A stretch of 64,000 bases of DNA from Patella vulgata (GCF_932274485.2 NC_065883.2:75599839-75663838); one strand, 5' to 3'; shown: positions 21,451 through 34,202, numbered from the stretch's first letter. The notes: generated by a model from the sequence alone, not told the origin. Numbers and translations are program-made.

Positions 21451-22589
21451 AGGGGTTATTAGAATCTATGAATCAACAACCACTCTGACGGAAGATATTC
21501 TCTGGGCTAAAAAATCTTTTTTCTCTCAGCTACGAGAGATACGTAGAATTAAACCGGCCCAGAGCCGACCGTGTTGATACGAAGCCGCTTATTTGACATT
21601 GACACATAACTGAAGGTGAATAGGCCTACCCGTCCAGTTAATACAATGGGCAATCTCACATCGGTCCACTAAAGAGAGGCACATGCTAGTCGCCCCCTAC
21701 TTCCCCAAGACATTTAGTCCAAACATTGACTCTCATACATATAAACCATTTGGTACTACATGTACATGTATTTCGTACTTATATCATATTAAACCCCTCG
21801 GCCGCCATGTTGAATCACACAGTATTTAACGTTCTATATCCTAACATCTTTATGAAGTCAACGACAAATCTAAACTTGGGCACTCCAACCATTTGTATTT
21901 TTACATCATTCAGTTTTTTTTAAATAAGTAATTCTATCACAAATTATAGTGAAGACTGGACCACTAAACTAGTTACCGATCAGTTTTTCTTTGTGTTAAT
22001 GCGTTCTACATTTTCAAAGCAATGATTCTTATAATGTGCGAGCCGCCATGACACCGGCGGATATTATAACTTCGATAGGCGAGAAACTTCAGGTAGCAGT
22101 TGGGTTTCATCAAATCATATAATTATGCGGTACGGCTTCACCTTTATTTCAATGGGAATTGGTTCATTATATGTGCAGTGCAGTTTTAGGTCAGTTTATG
22201 TGTAAATTAAGGGAGCTATACATAGGCCAGTAACCTTTTTGTAGTCATTTGACTAAAAAAAACTTGCGGAAAGGAACTCCGTAGGACAAGCCACTACTGT
22301 GGCAGGAGTAAGGCGGAAGACATCAGTAGTGGAACCATTTCTAAGTTAATCCCGAAGTGCGTTGCTATTGTAAGAATATATAAAATGGGGTTTCCGTTCC
22401 GCTTTTTTTGCTGTAGTTTGAGTAATGAGTTAGAGCGTATATTTTGTAGTCAAAAAATCATTGCAAATAGAAGACCTCATCCTCACCACCACCACCCTGT
22501 AACACACTAGCTAGCTTGTGTATTTCCATATTCCATTTCCGAGAGATAGATAGAGAACACGCGAAATATAAAGTGATTTTTCTTACAAT
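21451..22589. other. No recognised feature
   Basis: About 1.1 kb without repeat family, domain or convincing reading frame that I can identify. Confidence 0.5.
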
Positions 22590-22760
22590 CAGGGACCATA
22601 ATTCATGAAGTTACGATTCGATATGCGCAAATATCGAAAGGAACCATATCTTTGGGTTATAAACATGCATGTCAAGTTTCATCAAAATCTTTCACTGTGA
22701 AAAACCGGGGCTAAGTCATCTGAAATCAAACAAATTTTACAATGTAGGTAGTGAAAACAA
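22590..22760. repeat. Single unit of the satellite found at 51170-52560
   Basis: Contains GGGACCATAATTCATGAAGT, AATATCGAAAGGAACCATAT and TTTGGGTTATAAACATGCAT, the landmarks of the tandem unit inside the composite element at 50813-54510. Confidence 0.7.
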
Positions 22761-22794
22761 AATGTTATGTTAAGCATTGTTCGAGGGTGGGGTG

Positions 22795-23225
22795 GGTGCA
22801 TAAAATTCCAAATGCAAAGGGTTATTTTTCGTGCACGCCAATATGCACACAGGATTTCGATTTTTCGTCCTAACCAAAAAACTGCACGCAAAGTTAGTTG
22901 TCGGGCCTTCGGTCAAGAACCACGGACAAAGGGAGAGAACGGGGACCTCTGTTTTGCATACCATCCAAGCGACTAGGCACTAATCCTTGTACCATGGGCG
23001 AGGGGACGGGCGTTTTTCGTCCCATCGAAATGACTAGACACAGATCCTTGCTAGGCCTTCCATACTTCACCACTGCCAACGGGGAACCACTTTGACCTCG
23101 GGTTTTCGTAAAATTCAAACGACTAAACACTAATCCTTGCAAGGCCTTCCGTTCTGCAGCAAATGAGCCACGCTGGCCTCGTTTTGTCGTCACATACAAA
23201 CGACTAGACAATGTTTCATAATTTA
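22795..23225 (-). repeat. Tandem copies of a SINE-B middle segment
   Basis: Three or four decayed repeats, about 105-120 bp, of the SINE-B segment TTTTTCGTCC...ACGACTAGACA...TCCTTGCNAGGCCTTCCG. Neither SINE head nor tail is present in the later units. Confidence 0.65.
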
Positions 23226-23600
23226 GTCATGTTCGCGTGGGTGGGTTGGCAGCAGAATTGATATGTACATGATAGTGACACGAGGAGGGGGGGGGGAGCG
23301 GGGTGTACACAAATCACACACATCAGAGCTTTGTAATACACGCATATACTTGATATACTAAATACACAAATGGCTGAATTTCGAGACATTTCTGGCACTC
23401 TTTTATCACATAATGAGAACACTGCATTAATTTCTATATATCAATAAAATATGCCTCAGACCCATTGTTTATTTTTAAATTTGAATTAGACTCGTAACAA
23501 AATATATTTTCTGGCAACAAATAGCATATAAATAAAAATAGATTTACTTTCTGATTATTTTTTTTAAATGAAATCATTCCAGGGCTTTTATTGACATTTC
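23226..23600. other. No recognised feature
   Basis: AT-rich sequence with a short poly-G run (23281-23300). Nothing recognisable. Confidence 0.4.
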
Positions 23601-23857
23601 AGAAAATGTAGAGTTGGTCCCATGCACTTGAGGCCAAGGTCCTTGAAGTTGTACAGCTGCACCGGTGACCGATATTTATTTAACGGGGAATAAGTGATAA
23701 TTCGTATTATAACAGTAAATAATTAAAATAGCCCATAGGGATTATAATAATATGTATATCATGTAGGTGTGCATGTAGGTTAAAATTGTGACCTCTGTAA
23801 ATAGGCCCGTTCCTTGCATTTAGTTTTAGAGTTAGGAGTGCTAAAATTGAGAGAGCG

Positions 23858-24030
23858 AAATGGGGTTGATCGACCACTCGACACAAACTAGGTCATTTCG
23901 GGACTAACGTATGGTTCAATTTTATTTCAATAATTCGCTTGCGCGTAGGGGTCTAGCAGTGGGGGGAAACCGGGTGATCCTGAAAAAATACACAGGTTGG
24001 ACGGGCGACCTACTCCTTGTCACGTACGGA
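23858..24030 (-). mobile_element. SINE-A fragment
   Basis: Tail and middle of SINE-A in reverse orientation (CACTCGACACAAACTAGGTC, then GTAGGGGTCTAGCAG); it breaks off at the B-box side, where R3 sequence begins. Confidence 0.75.
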
Positions 24031-24403
24031 AAGATACCCCAGCAGTCAAAATAGGTCAAAATATGCGATTTCGGTTTCTAGTGTCGATGCATCGTTACGG
24101 TCAGTTTAAAAAATTGTCTTTTAAGGATAATGTGTATAGTACCAATACCTATCACATACGGAAGAGGCGATAAAATCTCTTTGCATTTCCAATTTCAAAA
24201 TTAATTAAAACCAATATTAAATTCCGAAAATCGTTTTTTTGCTAAAACTCTTTTCTTTTTAATGTGATCAAAATGGGGGTAAAGCACAGAGTCAGGGGTG
24301 GTAATGGGCGTATTGTGTCCTAATTTCATGGTTTTCGGACAATCGGTGCCGGTGTCACGGCGAAATTCCACTTTTTTCCCCTCATGGAAGCCGTAAATTG
24401 ACG

Positions 24404-24590
24404 CAAGGAGTAGGGTCGCCTGTCCAACCTTGTGGGTTTTCTCCGGGTCCTCCGGTTTCCTCCCACTGCTAAAGACCCCTACGCGCAAGCGAATTATTGA
24501 AATAAAATTAAACCATATGTTGGTCCCGAAATGACCTAGTTTGTGTCGAGTGGACGTTAAACCCCATTTCTCTCTCTCTCTCTCCGTAAA
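24404..24590 (+). mobile_element. SINE-A tail half, tandem unit 1
   Basis: Runs from AAGGAGTAGGGTCGCCTGTC to GGACGTTAAACCCCATTTCT and a CT run. The tRNA-like head is missing; the join with R3 is the same as in unit 2. Confidence 0.8.
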
Positions 24591-24945
24591 TTGACTTGAG
24601 GCCAGTGTCCTTTAAGTTGTACAGCGGTACCAGGTGACCGATATTTATTTAACGGGGAATAAGTGATAATTCATATTATAGCAGTAAATAATTAAAATAT
24701 TTCATAGGGATTATAATAATATATCATGTCTGGGTATTACAGGGTTAAAACCAATATTAAATTCCGAAAATCGTTTTTTTGCTAAAACTCTTTTTTTTTA
24801 ATGGGATCAAAATGGGGGTAAAGCACAGAGTCCGGGGTGGTAATGGGCGTATTGTGTCCAAATTTCATGGTTTTCGGACAATCGGTGCCGGTGTCACGGC
24901 GAAATTCCACTTTTTTCCCCTCATGGAAGCCGTAAATTGACGCAA

Positions 24946-25128
24946 GGAGTAGGGTCGCCTGTCCAACCTTGTGGGTTTTCTCCGGGTCCTCCGGTTTCCT
25001 CCCACTGCTAAAGACCCCTACGCGCAAGCGAATTATTGAAATAAAATTAAACCATATGTTGGTCCCGAAATGACCTAGTTTGTGTCGAGTGGACGTTAAA
25101 CCCCATTTCTCTCTCTCTCTCTCTCCGT
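24946..25128 (+). mobile_element. SINE-A tail half, tandem unit 2
   Basis: Same truncated SINE and same junction as at 24404-24590, copied by the tandem duplication. Confidence 0.8.
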
Positions 25129-25288
25129 AAATTGACTTGAGGCCAGTGTCCTTTAAGTTGTACAGCGGTACCAGGTGACCGATATTTATTTAACGGGGAA
25201 TAAGTGATAATTCATATTATAGCAGTAAATAATTAAAATATTTCATAGGGATTATAATAATATATCATGTCTGGGTATTACAGGGTTA

Positions 25289-26640
25289 AAACCAATATTA
25301 AATTCCGAAAATCGTTTTTTTGCTAAAACTCTTTTTTTTTAATGGGATCAAAATGGGGGTAAAGCACAGAGTCCGGGGTGGTAATGGGCGTATTGTGTCC
25401 AAATTTCATGGTTTTCGGACAATCGGTGCCGGTGTCACGGCGAAATTCCACTTTTTTCCCCTCATGGAAGCCGTAAATTGACTTAGAAAAAAAAAACGAC
25501 AAAAGGCAGGTGACAAGAACAAACGACTTGAACGAATGCAGGTATCACCTTGAAATTTTCAGGGTGCCTAGGTACCAACGTGAAAAGTTGCTCGCCGGAA
25601 TTTAGTACTCATGGTACCGTTGGTTCCTGTGTAGCGCATGCGCGAAATCAAAACCAGCTAAACTCGAAAACAACCTTGTCGGCACGGAAAACATCAAAGG
25701 AGAAATTCGAATTTTTGAAATATTCAAATACCAAACATTCAACCATGATCCAGGCTATCCTCAAATGTATTAATTTCGGTAATAGGAGACAGATTCTCTA
25801 AGCCACGACCAATTGTGTATGTTTTCAAGCCCATAAATGTGGATTTTTCACTAATTTTCATTTTCAGTTCAAAATGGCGTCCATCAGTTGACCTAAATCA
25901 AAATTCTAAACAGATAGATTTTTAGGCTTTCCTTCAAGCATTCAGAAAATGTAACTCTTATGTCTTTAAGTAAAATATTGCAAAAGCCGTATGGACTTTT
26001 CACATTTTGAGATGGTGGCACTTCCGGTTTGCTCGACAAACTCCATATTTTGTGTACTCATCAGTACTGTCTTAGCTAGTACAGAAAAAAAAATTCAAGG
26101 CAATCTGACCTATATTTCGTCGATTTTTTTGAAAACTTTGATCCTTAATTTCACCAAGGGGAGATAATTTAGAAAATTTCCAAGGACATCATTGAAGTCG
26201 CACTGGCAAGATCTACTAACATTCTAAATTTCACGAAAATCGCACAACTATTAAAGAAGTTGTCAAATTGGTAATAACTTCCGGTTCGAAATGACAGCGA
26301 CGAATTTTCGAAATGCCAAAATCCGAAATTAAAGATTTGAAGTAAATGTTTCAAGATACTCAAAGAAAAAAGAATTAGTAAAATAGGTCAAATAGTCACA
26401 GAGTTACAGCATTGTAGGTCAAATGCATTCCTTCGTAAAATTCGGTGATTTCGGATTCGTAAAACGTTTTGAAAATATATTTAATCAACAGCCACCACCC
26501 ATTTTTGGGGGGATAGGTAAAAGTTTCAGAACGATCCTATGGTTAGATTCTGAGAAATCCGATTTGTAGACAAAACACAAAAAAAAAAATAACAATAACT
26601 AGATCTGCTAAGCAGATATTAAAGCTTTCATATTCACAGT
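25289..26640. repeat. R3-family repeat, second long copy
   Basis: Very similar to 20170-21440 along its length, including GCGCATGCGCGAAATCAAAA and the end block AGATCTGCTAAGCAGATATT. No coding sequence. Confidence 0.72.
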
Positions 26641-27054
26641 CACTGACACATGTCATAGAAATAATATGAACAGAAAAAAAAATCATTATAATGAGTAAAA
26701 ATTTGGTGAAGTTAATTCGATTTTTCACTGGTAAATAATTAAATAGACAAGTGGCATAACTTGACCCGCATCCCATCAGCTATCCTGAAAAATGCTGGAA
26801 AAATTAAACAAGTAAATTGTGTTTAGTACTGGGTTAATTAAGACAGGCATATGCCTTTGCTATACAGGATGACATGAGGGAAATTTATCTTGGGAGGTGT
26901 AGGCCTGCAGCCAAAATTTCTAGCTAGCTTAGAAACACAACTCCGCTACACGGTCTTCCATAAAAGAAAAACTATACATTTTTGGAAAGCTTATGATGCC
27001 AGGAAGACAAAATCTGGGAGTTCCAAGCAAAATGTTTGCAATTTATTGATTTAG
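26641..27054. other. Intergenic, one SINE-B remnant
   Basis: At about 26825-26905 there is a decayed SINE-B tail (GGGTTAATTAAGACAGGCAT, GACATGAGGGAAATTTAT). The rest is unrecognised. Confidence 0.45.
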
Positions 27055-28829
27055 GGCCAGATGAAATTCGTCAAAATTGTCAAATTCTTTTCATCCAAAA
27101 TAAATCAAATACGTGAACAATTAGATCACTCCAGTGAAAATGAAGAAGCTGAAGGCATTACACCTTTTTCAGCCACATGTGGAGATTATCTAACATATTT
27201 TGAGTCATTCTCTAACGATGAAATTGAAAAACTTATCAAATCATCTAAGAAGACAACTTGTCTACTCGATCCTCTTCCAACAAATATCCTTGTTGAATAT
27301 CTTGATCTGCTTCTTCCAGTCATTACTCAGATTGTGAACACAAGTCTTAGTACAGGAGTATTTCCTTTAATATATAAAGATGCCGTTGTAAGACCCCTTA
27401 TTAAGAAAACTTCTCTTGACCGGAATGTGCTTAAGAATTACAGACCCGTCTCAAATTTGTCATTCCTCTCCAAAATCATTGAAAAGGCAATAAACAATCG
27501 ACTACAGTCCTTCGTAGTTTCTCGAAATCTTTTAGACAAATTTCAATCTGCTTACAGACCACATCATAGCACTGAGACAACTATCCTTTGTGTGCTAAAT
27601 GATCTGCTGCGCTCCGTAGATAGTGGTAAACTTGTGTCCTTGACCCTGTTAGATTTGTCTGCCGCATTCGATACTGTCGATCATGAAATTCTCTTAAGAA
27701 GACTTTATCAAACTTTTCACATAACTGGTACGGCCTTACAATGGATTAAATCTTATCTTACTGACAGAAGACAGAAGATCATTATAAACAAATCTCATTC
27801 CGAGTTTGCAAACCTTAATTGTGGAGTGCCTCAAGGATCTGTTCTTGGACCGGTATTGTTTATACTGTACACACGATGTCTGGGGGATGTTATAGACCAG
27901 TTTGATATAAGCCATTTCTCCTACGCTGATGATACACAGTTAATCAGTAAGTTTAAACAAGACAATGCTCATGATTCCTTTGAAAATACCACTCGCTGCT
28001 CCAAAGCTGTTAAATCCTGGATGAATAATAATAAATTGAAGTTAAACGATGAAAAAACAGAAGCAATACTTGTTGGAACACCACAGCGTCTCGCATCAAC
28101 TCCTGATTCTCGTCTTGTAATTTGCGACTCTAGTATTGAATTTGCAACAAGGGTTAAAAATCTAGGTGTTATATTTGATCCGTCTTTAACAATGGAAAAA
28201 CAGGTTGATCAGTTATGCCGTGTTTGTAATTTTCATCTCCGTAGTATAGGAAACATTCGTCATCTATTGACTACTGCTGCTTGTCATCTTTTGGTGCGGT
28301 CTCTAATTTTTTCAAGATTGGACTATTGTAATAGTGCCTTGGCTGGAATATCTCAACATTTATTAAAGCGACTTCAAATAATTCAGAACAACTGTGCCAG
28401 AATCATCACAAGAACAGCAAAACGTCAACATATAACATCTGTCCTTAAATCGCTTCACTGGTTACCAATAGAGGCTCGTATAAACTTTAAAATCTTAACA
28501 CTGGTCTACAAGTCTCAGCATGATTCAGCTCCATCCTATATCACAGATCTTATGCAGCCTTATGTACCAAACCGACCACTCCGTTCACAGAATAATCTAT
28601 CACTTGTTGTACCTTCAACTAAATTAAAATCTTTTGGTGATAAAGCCTTCAGTGTATATGGTCCACGACTATGGAATGACTTACCTGACAAAATAAAGTG
28701 TTCAGAAACAGTTGCTCAATTTCGATCTAGACTTAAGACGCATATGTTCACGATGTATTATCCACAGAAGCCATTAACTTACAGCGCTTAGAGCATGCTC
28801 ATGGATGGATTAAGCGCTATATAAATGTA

Positions 28830-28860
<31 letters not shown>

Positions 28861-28861
28861 T
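27055..28861 (+). mobile_element. L2-like LINE, 5'-truncated, with open reverse transcriptase
   Basis: The 576-codon frame (27061-28791) is the reverse transcriptase part of a non-LTR retrotransposon of the CR1/L2 group. Residues 126-135 read NYRPVSNLSF, 197-204 LDLSAAFD, 255-264 GVPQGSVLGP and 288-291 YADD, the catalytic aspartates. It ends in a typical L2-like C-terminus (FGDKAFSVYGPRLWNDLP, FRSRLKTHMF). The 3' end is the family's GCGCTATATAAATG followed by (ATT)n at 28830-28861. The endonuclease half is absent and an in-frame TAG lies just upstream of 27061, so this is a usual 5' truncation. The open frame suggests a fairly recent insertion. The first ATG is not a natural start. Confidence 0.92.
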
Positions 28862-29740
28862 GTGTACTAACAATTCTGAAGTTGACATAAAATTAAATAG
28901 TTGGTAAAACACCTCATGCCTTCATCCTTGGCAATGAACAGTTTATTGGACAGATTTTGATGTAAATAAAAATGCTCAAAACACAAATGTCATGGGTGAA
29001 TAAAGAATTGTGGAAATCCATTAACGGTAAAAAAGAATTATCTCCCTTTCTGTCAAATGCCTGTAATTGATAGACTATCAGGTCTTGTATGAATCATAAG
29101 ACCAGGTGTGGGCAAACAAGCCCAATAATTATTTTGTTTGTTGGATCTCAAGGGCCTGTTAGGGTTGGTTGTTGGATGTTTGCTCAGAAATTATCGCTTG
29201 TATGGAACATGCTAGAGTCGATTTGTAGCATATTCTAGCCAGGGGATATGTTTGACAGTAGTTGAGTGATATGCTTTTGAAATAATGGAGATCAGTAGCA
29301 CTTTATAAGCATTGAACCACATGATTTTTTTCCACTAAGATAAACATTCTAAACCCACATACATGTTCCCTTTCAATTAGCCACTACAGTATTTTTACAA
29401 CTGTACATGTAGCTGTGAACTACTATTTCGGATATGATTAATGGTCAAATTACAAACATACATGTAGATATAAGTTAAAAAAAATAATTGTGTATCTGGG
29501 CTGGAATGAAGGGAAAGGTTAGAAAACAGGATGAACAGTTGTGAAATTATTTATTAAAGTGAAACAATCATTGAAAATCAAAATTAAACAGTTACTCTGC
29601 ACATCAAATGTCATCAAAGTTAATCTTCATTATCATCATCACTGTCACTAAATGTATTAACATCAAATTCGGTCTCTTTAACAGTTTTTTTTTTCATTTT
29701 CACATTGACTACACATGCACAGGTCTGTACAAGAAAGGGG
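28862..29740. other. No recognised feature
   Basis: AT-rich intergenic sequence. The acidic small frame near 29620-29700 (minus strand) has no domain support. Confidence 0.45.
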
Positions 29741-30020
29741 GGTTGGGATGGCCTAGAGTGCCGCGCTTCGACCTCTAGCTGGTCGGTCACCTCTGGCTTG
29801 TGGCTGTGGCTTTGATCCCAGGTGTGAGCGTATGTGGCATGGAGATAGAGGCGTCTTCTCAACCTCGTGGGTTTCCTCCGGGCACTCCGGTTTCCTCTCA
29901 CTGCTAAAGACCCATACGCGCAAGCGAATTATTGAAATAAAATTGAAACCGTATGTTAGTCCCAAAATGACCTAATTTGTGTTGAGTGGACGTTAAACCC
30001 CATTTCTCTCTCTCTCTCTA
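29741..30020 (+). mobile_element. SINE-A variant with a different head
   Basis: Middle and tail are SINE-A (CCTCGTGGGTTTCCTCCGGG, CACTGCTAAAGACCC, GTGGACGTTAAACCCCATTT and a CT run). The head (GATGGCCTAGAGTGCCGCGC, later GGCTTTGATCCCAGG) is a different tRNA-like sequence. Confidence 0.7.
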
Positions 30021-31438
30021 GATGAAGACTATTATAATTGAAATGAAATGGGATTTCACATCATAATGCTATGCACGGACTGGGCTAATAATGACAAAAA
30101 ACTACAATGAATACAATAGTATAAAATGTTGCTATGAAATTAAATAAATGTTGTATACAATAATTAACCGGTTTAATACTATATTATACATAAAAGTGAA
30201 TGAAGTTCAATGTTTACTATTTTGCTTTATACATGAATATCACAGGTCAAATTATTGAAATAAATAATGCAAATAGATTATGATTTGAAACATCTTGTAT
30301 GTCATTGTTCTATTTGTTATATAAGACTACATGATATAAACTTTTTGATAAGCCTCTTTTATCATATTTTGAACCAATGGAATAAAGAGCAAAGACCTAG
30401 AATATATTGTAAATATAATCAGGTTTTTGATCAACTGATCAAAGGAAAATATTGCGAATAAATTTGTTGTACTGCTATTGTAAAGAAATCATCATTGTTT
30501 TATTTGATATTTAGAATACACATAATCGTGTATATATTTGAAGTTAAGAACAATTATGATTAGTGATACCTGTATGACCAACTCTCAAAAGATAATCTCA
30601 TTAAACCAAGTACTTTTTTTCATTTGTATTAGTTGATTTATACTGAATAAAGATAACACAAACAAACAAAAATGAGTTGGCTGTGTGAACACCTCAATGA
30701 CAAGTGGTATGAGATGCCTCAGAGAGAATATTCAAATGCTCCTTGTGATACGTTTGTAACACAATTATAACCTAATGTATTACACGGGAGTGGAGTGGGT
30801 GGGTCGGGGGGCTTTTCGATTGGCAGGGGACTATTAAAATGGGTAAGCAGAGATAAGCAATTTGATGAAACTTTGTGTATAGTTTCATTACATTAGTACC
30901 TTGACCATATTACCTTGACCAAGTTCGACAATGAGCATTCTCTTAGTCAGGATAAGCAAAGCAACTTGATTGGCCGGGACTTTGAATTGGTTGATGCTTT
31001 GGGGTATGATAACTTTGGTTATAATGAAGTACTGGAACATAACAACCCAGCTTTTAATTGAGCTAGAATGTTTAAACTTGGTGTAGATGTTCATCAGGTC
31101 TTGACTGAACATTTTGAGCTACAGCTTGGCAATTTCATTGGTCGATGCTTTCGGACAAGATAACCTTGATTTCTATCTGACAGAGAGTGATGAAATTTAC
31201 AGTATAGTTTGATTGCTCGATACTTTTGAAAAAAATATGAAAGTGCGATTAATTAATGTGTCATCTTTTACTTTGGGGTTTTGGCGGGAGACATCAGCCA
31301 TACTGTTTGCTTGTTTAATATCCCCTATACAATATACGCTCGACCTCATTACCCGAACTGGGGTAGAAAAGTGGGATCTTTGACAATGAGGCAATGAACT
31401 TGTACATTCTTTTGCAGCTGCACAAGAGGGAACATCAA
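30021..31438. other. No recognised gene
   Basis: AT-rich. From about 30840 to 31200 it has recurring phrases (TTGATTGGCCGGGACTTTGA, GAGCTAGAATGTTTAAACTT) related in reverse to 32266-32480, so it is probably an old dispersed repeat. No coding support. Confidence 0.4.
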
Positions 31439-31717
31439 CGCCGGATTAACCATGGTGGTGGGGAGGGGGGCTGATACCGACCGTGAAGCCCCGCAAGGGG
31501 GTCGGGTCAGGGGGTTCTCCCGCTAAGAAATTTTAATTGGAGGCCGAAAACGTGATTTCATGGCATTTCAGGCACTTGTGTCGGAGCCATTTAGAAGTAC
31601 CTCCCCCAGAAAAATAAAATTCTGCCACAAAATTAGCCACAATCCATGCGGGTGCTGTGAAATTTCTAGAGGAGGGAGCTGGAACCCATGAACCCGTTAA
31701 ATTCGCCACTGTAAATG
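31439..31717. mobile_element. Short non-autonomous element with inverted ends
   Basis: Begins CGCCGGATTAACCATGG and ends CCCGTTAAATTCGCCACTG, roughly inverted copies of one another. About 280 bp, no reading frame. Probably a MITE-like relic; class uncertain. Confidence 0.4.
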
Positions 31718-32110
31718 AGCAGAGCTACATCAAACCTAATTTTGAGTCCCTCAGTGATAAATAACTTGATTCAAAATCGTATTATAGCCCAACGACGATT
31801 TGATGAATGGAGACCGTAACGTTACGACAAAGTCTAACACTGTAAGTACCAAATAGTCATACGAGATATGTGCATCTCATCAAATTCAGCTTATACCATA
31901 CCCACAATAATGTTACGGAGTCAGTGAGTTCAAGTTAGACAATACGCTGACCTTCCACTGACCATGCTTATAATATAAAATCTGTCAATGACAGCTGATT
32001 CATTGTTTAGTTTTTTATATGATATATTTAATATCAATAATATATGTATATGCATGCTTTATTTTACTTTACACGACCTCTAAAAATGCCCCAAATCGTA
32101 AAAATACGAC
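31718..32110. other. No recognised feature
   Basis: AT-rich, nothing recognisable. Confidence 0.4.
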
Positions 32111-32114
32111 TTTT

Positions 32115-32210
32115 TGGATTTCGATCTCCTTTTTTCGGCTACCCCGGATTTCGATCTCCTTTTTTCGGCTACCCCGGATTTCGATCTCCTTTTTTCGGCT
32201 ACCCCGGACA
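32115..32210. repeat. Exact 30-bp triple repeat
   Basis: Three perfect units of GATTTCGATCTCCTTTTTTC plus GGCTACCCCG. Thirty bp keeps frame, so both strands show open repeats (FRSPFFGYPG, RGSRKKEIEI) that are not genes. Confidence 0.95.
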
Positions 32211-32489
32211 TTTTCAAAAAATGATACAATGATTTCACACAACAGGCCAGCTATTAGCCTCTCGATTGACAAGAGTTTCATCGCCCTCCATTCATTATAA
32301 CCAATGTCATCGTGCCCTAAAGAATCAACAAATCAGCTTGCTTATCTCTGCTTACCCTAAACAAAAAATGCTCATCTTTGAACTCAATTATGACATTGAC
32401 CTAGTGAACGCCTACACCAAGTTTGAACATTCTAGCTTAATTAGAAGGAGAGTTCCTGTGTTCCAAAGTCCCGGCCCTTCAAATTGCTT

Positions 32490-33250
32490 CTATTTTTCAT
32501 TTTCAATTCAAAATGGTGACCATCACGTGACCGAAATCAAAATTCTGATCCGATAGATTTTTAGGCATTCCTTCCAGGATTCCGAAAATATGACGCCCGA
32601 GTCTGTAAGTAAAATAGCAAAAAAGCCTTTTTGATTTTTCACGTTTAAAGATGGTGGCACTTCCGGTTCGATCGACAAACTCCATATTTTGTGTACGAAT
32701 CAGTAATTACTTGTCTAGTATCGAATTTTTTTTTTAGGTCATTCTGATCTATATTTCGACGATTTTTTTGAAAACTTTGATCCTTAATTTCACCAAGGGG
32801 AGATAATTTAGAAAATTTCCAAGGACATCATTGAAGTCGCATTAGCAAGATCTACTAACATTCTTAAATTCACGAAAATCGCACAACTATTAAAGAAGTT
32901 GTCAAATTGGTAATAACTTCCGGTTCGAAATGACAGCGACGAATTTTCGAAATGCCAAAATCCGAAATTGCAGATTTGAAGTAAATGTTTCAAGATACTC
33001 AAAGAAAAAAGAATTAGTAAAATAGGTCAAATAGTCACAAAGTTACAGCATTGTAGGTCAAATGCATTCCTTCGTAAAATTCGGTGATTTCGGATTCGTA
33101 AAACGTTTTGAAAATATATTTAATCAACAGCCACCACCCATTTTTGGGGGGATAGGTAAAAGTTTCAGAACGATCCTATGGTTAGATTCTGAGAAATCCG
33201 ATTTGTGGACAAAACACAAAAAAAAAATAACAATAATAATCTTAACAGAA
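32490..33250. repeat. R3-family repeat, 3' part
   Basis: Matches 20690-21440 and 25860-26610, from CATTTTCAATTCAAAATGGT to the end block. More diverged at its start than at its end. Confidence 0.68.
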
Positions 33251-33332
33251 ACAATAAGCTTTCATATGTAATATGAAAGCTTAATAATCTTAACAGAAAC
33301 AATAAGCTTTCATATGTAATATGAAAGCTTAA
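33236..33332. repeat. Duplicated perfect hairpin
   Basis: A unit of about 50 bp holding the palindrome AAGCTTTCATAT-GTA-ATATGAAAGCTT (12-bp perfect arms) occurs twice in tandem, at the 3' edge of the R3 copy. R3 copies elsewhere have only one half of the palindrome. Confidence 0.85.
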
Positions 33333-33950
33333 CTAGAATTGCGCACAATGCTGAAGGCTTTCACGGTCGCAAGGGCGTCACACGATCGCCAGATGCATGA
33401 CAAAAGACTTTCCTCACCACTCCCCACCCAAAAAAAACCAACCCAATTCTCTAACATAACTCAGATATTGACACGTTCTTTGTATTCGCATTGCGATAGA
33501 GAAGGTAATTGAAAAATAGAGTTTTCCGAATGGCACAAAAACAGTCTGTTAGTCTCAGATAACAAATAAAACCGGAAATCATAATTATCAACCTCAACTT
33601 TCCTTTATACTAAGAGAGAGGCGACTTTCTTATAAATAGCTGCAGCAGGGAGCTTTATTTTAAATGGTATAAAGAGATGACGTCATGTACACAAAAAAAC
33701 TGGGATATTAATTTCAGGAGCAACTGTTTTTACTGATATGAAATATTTTCACTCTAGAAGCACCAGTGCCAGATATTGGTTAACAGTAGAACACCCTTAG
33801 TTCAAATATTGCCACTTAGAAAAATAGCTCTCCATATTATACGTATGCAAAACGTTCCGATTATGACCCTTTCGGACTTTTGTCGATATACAGTGCCATT
33901 TGTTTGGCCACTCTTGATACCTTTGACCGTTGTACGGTGGTTTCATACGG
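33333..33950. other. No recognised feature
   Basis: Mixed sequence without domain or repeat I can name; a poly-G run lies at 33951-33964. Confidence 0.4.
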
Positions 33951-33964
33951 GGGGGGGGGGGGGG

Positions 33965-34202
33965 TAACACGCGCGCTCTGTATCATAAAGTCTGTCATTG
34001 AGTCGACTGGCGTGGTTTCGAATCCCCGGTTGTACGTGACAAGGAGTAGGGTCGCCTGTCCAACCTCGTGGGTTTTCTCCGGGTCCTCCGGTTTCCTCCC
34101 ACTGCTAAAGACCCCTACGCGGAAGCGAATTATAGAAATAAAATTAAACCATATGTTAGTCCCGAAATGACCTAGTTTGTGTCGAGTGGACGTTAAACCC
34201 CA

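Larger units (their letters stand above)
24210..25288. repeat. Tandem duplication of a 540-bp chimeric unit
   Basis: Units at about 24210-24747 and 24748-25288, with a third start at 25289 that runs on into a longer R3 copy. Each unit joins R3 sequence (GGTAATGGGCGTATTGTGTC) to a SINE-A tail half, a short (CT)n run and an AT-rich segment ending TATCATGTCTGGGTATTACA. The two units are nearly identical. Confidence 0.85.
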
